Shown here one piece after another: positions 1 through 8,890 of a DNA stretch of 64,000 bases; the stretch's first letter is position 1, and every line of letters begins with the position of its first letter. The DNA is from Paenibacillaceae bacterium GAS479 (lineage in GTDB: Bacteria > Bacillota > Bacilli > Paenibacillales > Paenibacillaceae). The position numbers and the translations under genes are program-made. A model generated the notes under the pieces. It ran no database searches. It saw nothing but the letters and a program-made list of their open reading frames with translations, and was not told where the DNA came from. The stretch covers positions 1-64,000 of the forward strand of contig LT629764.1 of NCBI GenBank assembly GCA_900105225.1, given 5' to 3'.

Positions 1-1368
1 AGCGGAGCCGCCAGCAGAGTCGCCTTCGACGATGAACAGTTCATTGCGCGTAGAGTCTTTGGATTGCGCTGGCGTCAGCTTGCCGCCGAGATTGGACGAT
101 TCGCTGCGCTTTTTGCCGCTGCGAATTTCCTCACGTGCTTTGCGAGCCGCCTCACGCGCCTTCGACGCTTGAATCGCTTTTTTGAGCAGCATCTGGCCGA
201 CTTGCGGATTCTCCTCCATGAAAACAGCCATTTTGTCCGCTACAACCGCATCCACGGCGCTGCGGGCACTGGAGCTGCCCAGCTGATCCTTCGTCTGACC
301 GACGAACTCCACTTCAGACATCTTGATGTTGATGACGCACATCATGCCTTCGCGCAAGTCGCCGCCTTCGAGGTTTTTGTCCTTCTCCTTGAGCATCGCC
401 GCACGCCGAGCGTAATCGTTGAGGATACGTGTGTAGGCCGTCTTGAAGCCGGTCTCATGCGTACCTCCGCCGCGTGTTGGAATCGAGTTGACGAAGCTGA
501 CAATCGTCTCGGTGTAGCCGTCATTGTATTGCAGGGCCACCTCAACCTCGATCTCGTCCTTCTCCGCGCTAAAATGAACCGCCTCATGAAGAACCGACTT
601 CTCCTCGTTGAGGAACTCAACGAACTGTTTGGCGCCTCCCTCGTAGAAGTAGACGTTCTCATGTCCGCTCCGCTCATCCTTAAGGATTACTTTGAGTCCG
701 GAGTTCAGGAACGCGATCTCCTGCAGCCGGTCGCCAAGCGTGTCGAAGTTCAGCGCAATATTACCGTGAAACACGCGGCTGTCCGGCTTAAAGGTTACCT
801 TTGTGCCCGTCTGGCGCGTCGTACCCGTAACGACAAGTCCGGTGACAGGCTCACCTACATGCTCTTTGCCTTTTTTATCAACCCAGTACTCAAAGCGTTG
901 TTTATGTATTTTGCCATCGCGGTAGATTTCCACCTCGAGCCATTCCGACAGAGCGTTGGTTACAGACGCACCAACCCCGTGCAAACCGCCGGATTTCTTG
1001 TATCCGCCGCCGCCAAACTTGCCGCCAGCATGCAGAATCGTAAATACGACCTGCGGTGTCGGGATGCCGCTTTTATGCATTCCGGTTGGAATGCCTCGGC
1101 CATTATCATGTACAGTCACCGATCCGTTTTTGTGCAGCGTCACACTGATTTCTGTACAGAACTTGGCCAGATGCTCATCGACCGCGTTATCTACAATTTC
1201 CCATACCAGGTGATGCAGGCCCGAGTTCGTTGTACTACCAATGTACATACCCGGGCGCTTGCGTACTGCGGTAAGTCCTTCTAGAATCTGGATGTCATCC
1301 GCATCATAGGAAGGGCCCTTCGCTGTATTTGCCGATTCGGTTGCGTAAAGGTCCAGATGTTCGGCCAT
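1..1368 (-). CDS. parE: DNA topoisomerase IV subunit B, 5' part (cut by window start)
   Basis: This is the first 456 codons of a type II topoisomerase ATPase subunit, which unlinks replicated chromosomes together with ParC. Visible are the GHKL ATPase motifs: EIVDNAVDE near residue 47, DNGRGIP near 74 and GGLHGVGASV near 115. At the window edge lies EGDSAGGS, the start of the TOPRIM region. Wording around PTGMHKSGIPTP and ALSEWLEVEI is closer to Bacillus ParE than to GyrB as I recall them, so ParE is preferred. The ATG at 1366-1368 follows a GGGGG-type ribosome site. The frame is intact, unlike the next genes. The remainder, including the TOPRIM domain, lies outside the window. Confidence 0.87.
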   Translation of the reverse strand, partial: MAEHLDLYATESANTAKGPSYDADDIQILEGLTAVRKRPGMYIGSTTNSGLHHLVWEIVDNAVDEHLAKFCTEISVTLHKNGSVTVHDNGRGIPTGMHKSGIPTPQVVFTILHAGGKFGGGGYKKSGGLHGVGASVTNALSEWLEVEIYRDGKIHKQRFEYWVDKKGKEHVGEPVTGLVVTGTTRQTGTKVTFKPDSRVFHGNIALNFDTLGDRLQEIAFLNSGLKVILKDERSGHENVYFYEGGAKQFVEFLNEEKSVLHEAVHFSAEKDEIEVEVALQYNDGYTETIVSFVNSIPTRGGGTHETGFKTAYTRILNDYARRAAMLKEKDKNLEGGDLREGMMCVINIKMSEVEFVGQTKDQLGSSSARSAVDAVVADKMAVFMEENPQVGQMLLKKAIQASKAREAARKAREEIRSGKKRSESSNLGGKLTPAQSKDSTRNELFIVEGDSAGGSA

Positions 1369-1457
1369 ACGCGTCCCCCTTTTCTCATTGCCCTAATTCC
1401 GACTGAGGGGCAGCACGGTGTGTCGTGCGACTCCCTCCGGGAACAACTCACGCTATT

Positions 1458-2445
1458 TTAATTCAATATATCCTGTTTCGTAAAGACACCGAACGACACG
1501 ATGAGCGCGCCGAGCATCCAAATCCCAAGCACAGAAAGCGAGAAAACGATGTCCATGCCTGCAATCGGCGGAGGTGTTCCCTCCAAATAATCGGTCAAAT
1601 CGATATTGACGGAGAAAATATATTTGGCCGTCTCCCAGGAGGAAGCCATGCCTGCCAAAATGCTGCCTGAGATGACAGCCGCCATCATCGTCACGATGCT
1701 TGCCGCCGTGCTGCGCACAAGCACCGACACCATAAGCGCCAAAATCGCAATTGTCATACAGGATACCCAAAATCAGGCCGCTCTGCATGATGACAAACTG
1801 CCACTGCGGTACCGGATGCACACCGCTGGCATCGATAGAACCGCTGTTGATGACGAAGCCAGTGAATACCGGCATGGTCCAGCCGCCATAACCGAATACT
1901 AATCCCGATATGAGATAACATACCGCACCCGTTGTAATAATAGCCAAGGAAACATATAGTGTCAGCGCGATTAGTTTGCTAAATAGAATTTTCCAACGCT
2001 TGACGGGCCGGGTTAACAGCATTTTGATTGTTCCACTTGTGCGCTCTCCGGAAACGAGATCGGAAGCAAGAGCCAGAATAAGCAGCGGGAAGAACAAGGA
2101 TACGGAGCTTGCCATAAATTGCCGAGTAAAAGTTGCCGCATCCGGACTGTTCGGATTGACGTCATGATCGAGGTAATATTGCAGCTGCTGTACCTTGATG
2201 CGGTCGTACTTCTTCCATTCCTCCGGCATCCGGTCGCTTGCCAGCGTATTCTGCAAATCAGTGATCTGCTGCTGAATCTGGTTGCGCCAATCTTTGAAAT
2301 TATCGGCATTTGTCTGCGACATCCGCATCTGAGCGTAGGTAAAGAGCGGAATTAACACTAACAGGATAAGAAGAATAACATAGAATCGCTTCTTTTTCCA
2401 AATTTTTAACGTCTCGTTCTGAATGAGCGGCAATATATCCATCAT
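1458..2445 (-). pseudogene. ABC-2 type transporter permease, frameshifted
   Basis: This is the membrane subunit of an ABC exporter whose ATPase gene lies directly upstream (the ATPase TGA overlaps this ATG region). The N-terminus has a hydrophobic segment at about 18-38, then an extracellular glutamine-rich stretch, then several membrane segments with the family motif SGERTSGTIKMLLTRPV. The frame breaks near 1757-1775: the upstream frame degenerates after GLILGIL, while a second frame resumes with MTIAILALMVSVLVRS and ends ILN. Removing one base in CTGTATG restores a product of about 328 aa. The frameshift may be a sequencing error or a real mutation. The substrate cannot be told from sequence. 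Confidence 0.8.
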
Positions 2446-3477
2446 ACTTGTCCATCCTCCGTCAGCTGCAGGAACAGCTCTTCCAGTGTCGGAGCGACAC
2501 GCTGCACAGCAGTGATCGAGATCCCTCCGGCGACGAGCTTCTCAATAAGCTCTGGGATGAGGTCTTCACGGACTGTGCTCACAACAGCGCCGGGCAAATA
2601 CGCAAGCGCGCTGTCATCCATCCGGTACTGACCTTCCTCATACAGCTTTACTTCAGGTTGCGCGGCTAGAATCCGGCGTGTCCCCTCTTGGTTATCCGTC
2701 TGCCAAAGCACGTAGGAACCCGCCTGGTCCACCAGCTCATCGACCCGTCCGACCGATAACACCCGGCCTCCACTGATGATGGCAACACGGTCACACATCA
2801 GTTGAATTTCACTGAGCAAATGGCTCGAGATGAACAGGCTTAGGCCCGTCTCGACAGCATACGGATGAACTCGCGTAGCTCCTTGATCCCCTTAGGATCG
2901 AGCCCGTTGGTCGGCTCGTCCAAAATGAGCAGCTTCGGACGACCTAGCAGCGCTTGAGCGATACCGAGACGTTGTCGCATGCCGAGCGAATAGGTGCCGA
3001 CCTTTTCATGGATGCGCTCATCCAGTCTCACAATAGAGACAACTTCGGCAATCCGGGCTTTATCCACGCCTCTCAGCATCCGGGCAAACTGCTCAAGGTT
3101 CTCCCAACCGGTCAATAAGTATACATCTCCGGGTTTTCCACGATGCAGCCGACCTCGGCCAGCGCCTTCTCCGGATGCCGGGTTACGCTATGTCCGCCGA
3201 TCAAAATTTCGCCTTCCGTCGGTTTGATCAGATCAACCAGCATACGAATCGTTGTCGTTTTACCGGAACCGTTTGGCCCTAGGAAGCCGAATATTTCGCC
3301 TGGATACACCTGAAAGCCGACCTCATGAATAATCCATTTGCGGCCAATCTTCTTTTTTAAACCCCGAACATCCAGTACAGGCTGCCCCGTCGTTTTATCC
3401 ACACGGCCTTGCATAGCTTCAGAGAAGGCAGCAGGGGTTATTTTTGCACGTTCGCGCACGGGATAATCTATCGTCAT
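2442..3477 (-). pseudogene. ABC transporter ATP-binding protein, two frameshifts
   Basis: This ATPase partners the adjacent ABC-2 permease. The start ATG at 3475-3477 is preceded by AAAGGAGAG. In three successive frames one reads Walker A GPNGSGKTT, signature YSLGMRQRL, Walker B LLILDEPTNGLD and the switch-histidine segment FISSHLLSEIQ. The frame is lost near 3115 (after ENPEMYTY) and again near 2835 (after FIRML). Adding one base at each point restores a single protein of about 345 aa, as expected for a DRA-type exporter ATPase. The C-terminal 100 residues match the extension usual for this subfamily. All key motifs survive, so sequencing errors are at least as likely as true decay. Confidence 0.82.
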
Positions 3478-4361
3478 GTTGCTACTCTCCTTTGCTCTCC
3501 TCATCCATATCGGCAATCCCTCTAAAAAGTTAATAATCAGGTTCAGAGCCTGAATGATCCGCTGGGCAATCCGTTGATATCCCTGTTGGTTAGGGTGGAA
3601 TTGGTCAGAAGCTATATAATCCGCGGAGCGTTGCTGAAAAAGATCCATGATCGGCACGAGCACCGCTCGTTCATCCGTGCCAAGAATTTCATATGCTTCA
3701 TCATTCCATTGTTGCACAGCCGCGCTGCCTCCCCGCAGCTCGGGAATGTCGTAAAACGGATTATAAAGTCCAGTGTAGACCCAAAGTGGCATCGGGGATT
3801 GATCTGACGGATCTTCGTAATAACGCTGCGCAGGGAATCCGCGGCCGATGGAATAGTTGCTTCAATCTCCTCGATGTCGATATCACCGGAGCCTCCATCT
3901 TCTCTCGCTTCCAGCACAGGCCGGAACAGATCATTGCCGCCGATCGTCAGCAAAATAAGATTTGCTTCCCGGATCGGGTATTCCAGTCCTTTGTCATTAC
4001 GCAGCATTTCGTCAAGCTCAGCTGCCGTCAATCCGTTTACAGCCAAATTGTTGATCTGCTGCACCGGCTTTCCAGTCTCTTCGCCAAGCCGCTCCAACAC
4101 CGTTTTTACATAACCGCGTCCGCTGTTGTCTCCAGTCCCTTTAGTTAAGGAGTCCCCCAGTGCGGTGACACGAATTTCCTCCGCCTGCTGGAAATTCCCT
4201 CCTGACTCCACTGACTTCACAGGTGCTTGCTCAGTCTGCTGTGCCGCAGGTGTCACTACAAGCAGATCATGCATCGCATAAGCAAAGCCCCCGGCCAGTA
4301 ATAACGTTGATGCCAGCGCAGTCGTACCCAGGACACGCCATAATTTGCCGGATGGTATCAT
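3478..4361 (-). pseudogene. GDSL/SGNH-family lipase or esterase, frameshifted
   Basis: A membrane-anchored or secreted SGNH hydrolase. Residues 10-30 form a signal/anchor segment. Block I GDSLTKG holds the nucleophile serine, block III reads GGNDLF, and block V is FHPN (Asp/His dyad region) in the second frame. The frame breaks near 3790 in a CCCC run; one extra C would join RQINP to MPLWVYTGLYNP. No stop is then met before the ABC ATPase start, so the frames run together. The end given here is therefore nominal, and a second lost or gained base near 3540 is likely. It probably acts on an acyl or acetyl ester outside the membrane; the substrate is unknown. Confidence 0.72.
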
Positions 4362-4458
4362 CTCTCTTCGGCTCCCCTTGCCAGTAAATTGTTAAACTTT
4401 AGTATAGGCATCATTCTTTTAAAAATAAGCCTTGCGACATCATTTTGCAAATAACAAC

Positions 4459-4489
4459 AAAAAAAGAAGCAGACATAATGTCCGCTTCC
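4459..4489 (-). terminator. Rho-independent terminator for purT
   Basis: On the minus strand a 10-bp imperfect hairpin (GAAGCGGACA / TGTCTGCTTC) is followed by seven T. It lies about 200 bp beyond the purT stop; the intervening DNA is the inverted-repeat element at 4506-4680. Confidence 0.75.
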
Positions 4490-4496
4490 AGTCTTG

Positions 4497-4689
4497 CTTT
4501 AATTGCATGTTCAAAAAGGTCGCCTTTCAGCATCGAGAAGGTTGTATGAACGGGAAGAAGGAGGAGCGGAAAGTAGGCAAACCTACATGAGCACCGGACT
4601 TCGAAGGTGAATACAAGATTCGATGTCGAGTTCTCTACCTGCTTTACATCGTGATCAATGGTGGCCTTTTTGAACAACCTCTTTAATTG
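4497..4689. repeat. MITE-like element with terminal inverted repeats and 9-bp direct repeats
   Basis: The segment 4508-4676 begins TGTTCAAAAAGGTCGCC and ends with its near-perfect inverted copy (15 of 17 positions). The direct repeat CTTTAATTG flanks it at 4497-4505 and 4681-4689 and could be a target-site duplication. The element sits between the purT stop codon, which falls inside the right-hand direct repeat, and the purT terminator. It has no convincing coding capacity. It could be a miniature transposable element or a structured RNA; copy number elsewhere is unknown. Confidence 0.65.
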
Positions 4690-5866
4690 TATTGGATGGA
4701 TAAGGACTCTGCTGCCTCTCTCGCGGCAGCTCTTGCACTTTCTGTGTCTGAAGCTGTGCTTAACGCTACAGCCATGCGCCTGCCTTTGCGCGTCTCCGGC
4801 TTACCGAAAACTCGCACTTGGGTAGCGGGAACAGCCAGCGCTTGCTGGAGCCCAGTGATGCGGAAATCCTTGTGGTCACGGGTAGCCTTGAGCGTATGGC
4901 TAGCACCAGGCGACAGCAGACGCACGCCTGGGATCGGCAAGCCGAGAATGGCCCGCACATGCAGGGCGAACTCGGACAGATCCTGGGTGACCATCGTCAC
5001 CATCCCTGTATCATGCGGACGAGGCGATACTTCACTAAACAAGACGCCTCGCTCAGTCAGAAACAACTCAACGCCGTAAAGGCCGTAGCCTCCCTAGCGC
5101 GTCCGTAATTGCCAGCGCGATCTCTTCCGCTTGACGCCGCTGCTGCTCGCTCATGGGATGCGGCTGCCAGGACTCTATGTAGTCGCCATCTTTTTGGACA
5201 TGGCCGATCGGTTCGCAGAACACCGTGCCAGATACCGAACGGACGGTCAACAATGTAATTTCGGAATGAAATTGGACAAACCCTTCCACGATGACCCGTT
5301 TCTTTTTGGCGCGGCCGCCTTCCATCGCATAGCTCCAGCAGCTTGCAATCTCAGCCTCAGAGCCGCACACACTTTGGCCCTTGCCGGAGGAGCTCATTAT
5401 CGGCTTGATGACGCAAGGCATGCCAAGCTCCATAACGGCATCCCTCATTTCCTCAAGCGAATCCGCAAACCGATATGAAGCGGTAGGCAGCCGCAACGTT
5501 TCAGCAGCGAGTCGGCGAATGCCTTCGCGGTCCATCGTCAGACGGGCAGCACGCGCTGTTGGCACGACTTTGAAGCCCTCCTGCTCAAGCTCAACGAGTG
5601 TGTTCGTGGCGATTGCTTCGATTTCCGGTACGATCAAATCAGGCTTTTCCCCGCAGGATCAGCTCACGCAGCTGCTCCGGATTAAGCATATCGATGACAT
5701 AGGAACGATGTGCGACTTGCATGGCTGGAGCATCGGCGTAGCGATCTACGGCAACTGTCTCCACTCCGAGCCTCTGCGCCTCGATTATGACTTCCTTGCC
5801 GAGCTCTCCGGATCCTAGCAGCAGCATTTTGCGTGCTCCGGAGGAAAGCGGCGATCCATACGACAT
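4683..5866 (-). pseudogene. purT: Formate-dependent phosphoribosylglycinamide formyltransferase, two frameshifts
   Basis: PurT uses formate and ATP to formylate GAR in purine synthesis. The first frame opens with [12 protein letters not shown] at about residues 15-26 and [15 protein letters not shown], the substrate-binding N-terminal domain. The second frame carries the ATP-grasp domain ([23 protein letters not shown]). The third ends with FSEVSPRPHDTGMVTM. The breaks lie near 5645 in GGGG and near 5090 in GGG; dropping one G at each gives about 393 aa, the usual PurT length. Every catalytic segment is present, so the two extra bases look like homopolymer errors, but a true null allele cannot be excluded. 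A terminator follows after the MITE-like element. Confidence 0.85.
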
Positions 5867-6010
5867 TATAGTACCCCCTGTTCTTCATAGCGGAATCTCT
5901 TTTTGCCAGATTAGGTTCATATCCGAACCTAACCCAGCATTCCAAATAATAGAATTCTCCTCATTTTGGACGGTGTCTATCGAAAAATCAAGTAATACGA
6001 ATAGGTTTCC

Positions 6011-6040
6011 TTGACACGTATATTCCCTGACAGATATATT
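6011..6040 (+). promoter_or_regulatory. Promoter of the ArsR gene, apparently leaderless
   Basis: Perfect -35 TTGACA (6011-6016) and -10 TATATT (6035-6040) with an 18-bp spacer. Transcription would start near 6047, which is the ATG of the ArsR gene itself. Confidence 0.65.
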
Positions 6041-6046
6041 TTAGGC

Positions 6047-6361
6047 ATGAAAACGATTTTCCAGGCGCTAGCCGAGCCAAACCGGCTACAGATCGTCGAG
6101 CTGCTCCGAACCGGCCCACTTGGGGTCGGCGAGATCGCCGAACGGCTGTCCATGAGTCAGCCGCAAACATCAAAACATTTGAAAGTTCTAAGCGAAGCCG
6201 GCTTGCTTCAGATGGAAGCGGCTGCCAATCGTCGCATCTACCGACTTTCGGCGGGCTCTTTTCAGGAGCTGGAGGCTTGGGCCTCTTCTTTCCGCCGCGA
6301 TTGGGAGCAGCGTATGGATCGGCTAGATGATTATCTTAGCCGTCTGCAGGACGAGAAGTGA
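6047..6361 (+). CDS. ArsR-family winged-helix transcriptional regulator
   Basis: A 104-aa single-domain repressor. Residues 1-80 are a standard ArsR winged helix: FQALAEPNRLQIVELL, then the recognition helix MSQPQTSKHLKVLSEAGLL, then the wing RRIYRLS. The C-terminus is acidic and amphipathic and probably dimerises. No cysteine ligands of the metal-sensing subgroup are present, so it is more like the ArsR proteins paired with SRPBCC or transport genes. The longer TTG start at 6011 is rejected because that TTGACA is a promoter -35 box; the ATG at 6047 has no ribosome site, fitting a leaderless mRNA. It is transcribed divergently from purT. Confidence 0.85.
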   Translation: MKTIFQALAEPNRLQIVELLRTGPLGVGEIAERLSMSQPQTSKHLKVLSEAGLLQMEAAANRRIYRLSAGSFQELEAWASSFRRDWEQRMDRLDDYLSRLQDEK

Positions 6362-6505
6362 GACGCAGGCAGGCAAAATGAAGGGAAGACACGGCTCGTC
6401 GGCCGTTTGCAAGGGCTTATGCGTTATGCCGTCAGCGAAAGTGCAGTGTTATGCCGTCAGCTTGTACACAGGAAGTCGGCATCACAAAACTCGATCATTC
6501 ATGCC

Positions 6506-6697
6506 CTAACGGAACTCAGAGGGCTTATTTCCCGTCAAACACAGGTTCAAGCCAGCTAACGGATCTGAGAAGCGTTATTTGGGTCAGGGATGATGATATT
6601 CCCAAGATAATACCGAAATAACGTCTGTCAGTTCCGTTACTCCTCAAAATCCTTCGATTTTACCGGAATAAGGCTTCTCAGTTCCGTTACGCATGGA
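6506..6697 (+). repeat. Dispersed repeat, copy A
   Basis: About 190 bp containing four copies of a 24-bp motif near TAACGGAACTGAGAAGC, two direct (6506, 6556) and two inverted (about 6616, 6666), so the whole segment can fold back on itself. A second copy in opposite orientation lies at 29414-29607. The rest of 6362-7023 holds no supportable gene. Confidence 0.75.
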
Positions 6698-6909
6698 GCT
6701 GCATGAATTCATGAAAAAATGAAGCTTAGAGCGCCTATGATCAAAACTATTTAGCTCCATCAGACCTATTGTAGCGACAACAGGAAACAATGCGGGGACG
6801 ACTGAGATGCGAAAAAAGCCATCAGCTCTCCCCGAAAGCAAGCCTCGAAGTCGGTGGTTTTGCTTAGTCCACAATTTGCTAAAGAAGGCCGCAATAGCAG
6901 ATAATCGAG

Positions 6910-6950
6910 AACAGGAGGAGGCTGAGCTTGGCTCAGTCTCCTCCTGTTTT
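6910..6950. terminator. Strong hairpin, probable terminator
   Basis: A 17-bp stem with one mismatch and a 3-nt loop (ACAGGAGGAGGCTGAGC / GCTCAGTCTCCTCCTGT) is followed by TTTT on the plus strand. It lies 75 bp beyond the stop of the minus-strand exporter and could end that operon. Confidence 0.6.
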
Positions 6951-7023
6951 GCTAACCCGCTTGTATTCATTTGTGTTGGAGGAGCTTTTGGGACCGCCCC
7001 TTTTGCAACCGAATCGATCCGGC

Positions 7024-8890
7024 CTAAGCGGACAAAAAGCGATATTGAGCTTCAATAAGCCCATAATAGGTGCCGCCATGTCGCATCAGCTCGTCGTGAT
7101 TCCCCTGCTCCACGATATGACCATGGTCCATAACGACGATATTGTCGGCGTGACGGATCGTCGACAGACGATGCGCGATGATGAATGAGGTGCGGCCTGC
7201 GAGCAGTGTTTTGAGCGCTTCTTGAATCTTCAGCTCAGTCTCGGTATCGATGCTGGCTGTCGCCTCGTCGAGAATGAGAATGGCCGGATCTGCAAGCAGC
7301 GCCCGCGCAAAGCTGAGCAACTGCCGCTGGCCCATCGACAACACATTCCCCCGCTCCTGAACCTCCGTGTCATAACCGTCCGGAAGCGTCATGATGAAGT
7401 CATGCGCATGCACGGCCCGCGCCGCCATTTCGACCTCTTCATCCGTCGCGTTCAGTCGACCGAAGCGGATATTATCGCGGATTGTACCCGAGAAAATAAA
7501 CGTGTCCTGCAGCACGATGCCGACCTGCGAGCGCAGGCTCTCAATCGTCACATCGCGGATGTCTTGTCCGTCGATGCGAACACTGCCCTCAACTGGATCA
7601 TAAAACCGGCATAACAGGTTGATCATCGTACTTTTGCCGGAACCGGTATGGCCGACCAGTGCGATCGACTGTCCCGCTTTTACATCCAGCGAAATGCCCT
7701 TGAGCGCCGGACGTCCCTTTTCATACTCAAACACAATGTTGTCAAAGTTCACGTCGCCCTTGATGCCGGTCAGCATACGGGCGCGGCCGCTCTCCTCCAC
7801 CGTCGGTTTTTTCGTCGATGAATTCAAAGATTCGCTCGGAAGAAGCCATCGCGACGAGCAACTGGTTATACATCTGGCCGAGCCGGTTGATCGGGTCCCA
7901 GAAGTTGCCGATGTAGTTGGCAAAGCCGACGAGCAGGCCAATGGTGATGACGCCTGTCTGGATCAGATGGGAGCCGTACCAGAACAGGATGAGCGTTCCG
8001 ATCGCCGCCGTCACCTCAATGATCGGTCCGAACGTCTGGTTAAGCGCTGAAGCGCGGTCCCAGCTCTTTTTGTTAATCGTGTTCATATGGTCGAAAAACT
8101 TGTAGTTCTCTTTCTCTTGAACGTACGCTTGGGTCACCTTAATACCCTGAATGGCCTCATTCAGATGGGAGTTAATGCGAGATTGCTTGATGCGTACATC
8201 CTGCCAGGCAAAACGAATCCGCTTGCGCAGCGCGCCGGAGACGATAAACATGAGAGGTACAGTGATCATGACCGCAATGCCGAGCTGGAAATTCCAGATG
8301 AGCAAAATAAGGGCGATACCGATAAGCTGAACGCAGTCCATAAGCAAGTTGACTACGCCGTTGGTGAATAGATCCTGAAGCGAGTTGACGTCGTTGGTGA
8401 CGCGTACAAGCACGGAGCCTGCAGGTCTTTTGTCAAAAAAGCGGAAGCTAAGCTTCTGGATATGCTCAAAAAGTTGCTGGCGCAGGTCGTAAATAACCTT
8501 CTGCCCGATAATGTTCGTATACTTGATGCGAATCGCATTAGCCGCCCACTGAATGATGTAAAGGACGAGCAAGATGCCTCCGAACATTAACAGTTTGCCC
8601 TTATTGCCACCGTTGTCAATGGCGTCATCGATGGCCAGAATAATAACGGCTGGCGCGGCCAAACGGGTCATCGTTCCAAGCAGCATCATCCCGATCATCG
8701 GAATGAGCTGTTTCTGATAAGGCTTCATATAGGACAGCAGTCGAATGACCTGTTTCCAGTTGAAAGGTTTTTCGATAATATCGTCATCCTGGTACTTAAA
8801 ACGCTGACGCTGGGCCTCAGCCGCTTCGTTCATGGAAGCGCTCTGTGCTGAGTCTGCCCCGTCCGACTTCCCATTGCTGCGGCTGCTCAT
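7024..8890 (-). pseudogene. ABC exporter half-transporter, BmrD-type, one frameshift
   Basis: This is the downstream half of a heterodimeric multidrug-type exporter. The N-terminal 330 residues are a six-helix ABC membrane domain after a charged cytosolic leader. The nucleotide domain has Walker A GHTGSGKST, Walker B LILDEATASID with the catalytic Glu, and the non-standard signature LSMGQRQ. The frame breaks near 7812 within a run of six A after FEFIDEK; removing one A joins it to PTVEESGRARML and gives about 621 aa. Its ATG overlaps the upstream partner's TGA. The frameshift would remove the ATPase domain if real. A homopolymer error is likely, because the rest is well conserved. Confidence 0.85.

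Noticed and set aside
64-1284. Long plus-strand open frame (406 codons)
   Set aside because: It is antisense to parE, whose minus-strand frame shows clear ATPase motifs; the plus frame has no recognisable domain and no ribosome site.
4411-4677. Minus-strand frame of 88 codons
   Set aside because: It lies inside the inverted-repeat element and the purT terminator, and has no domain.
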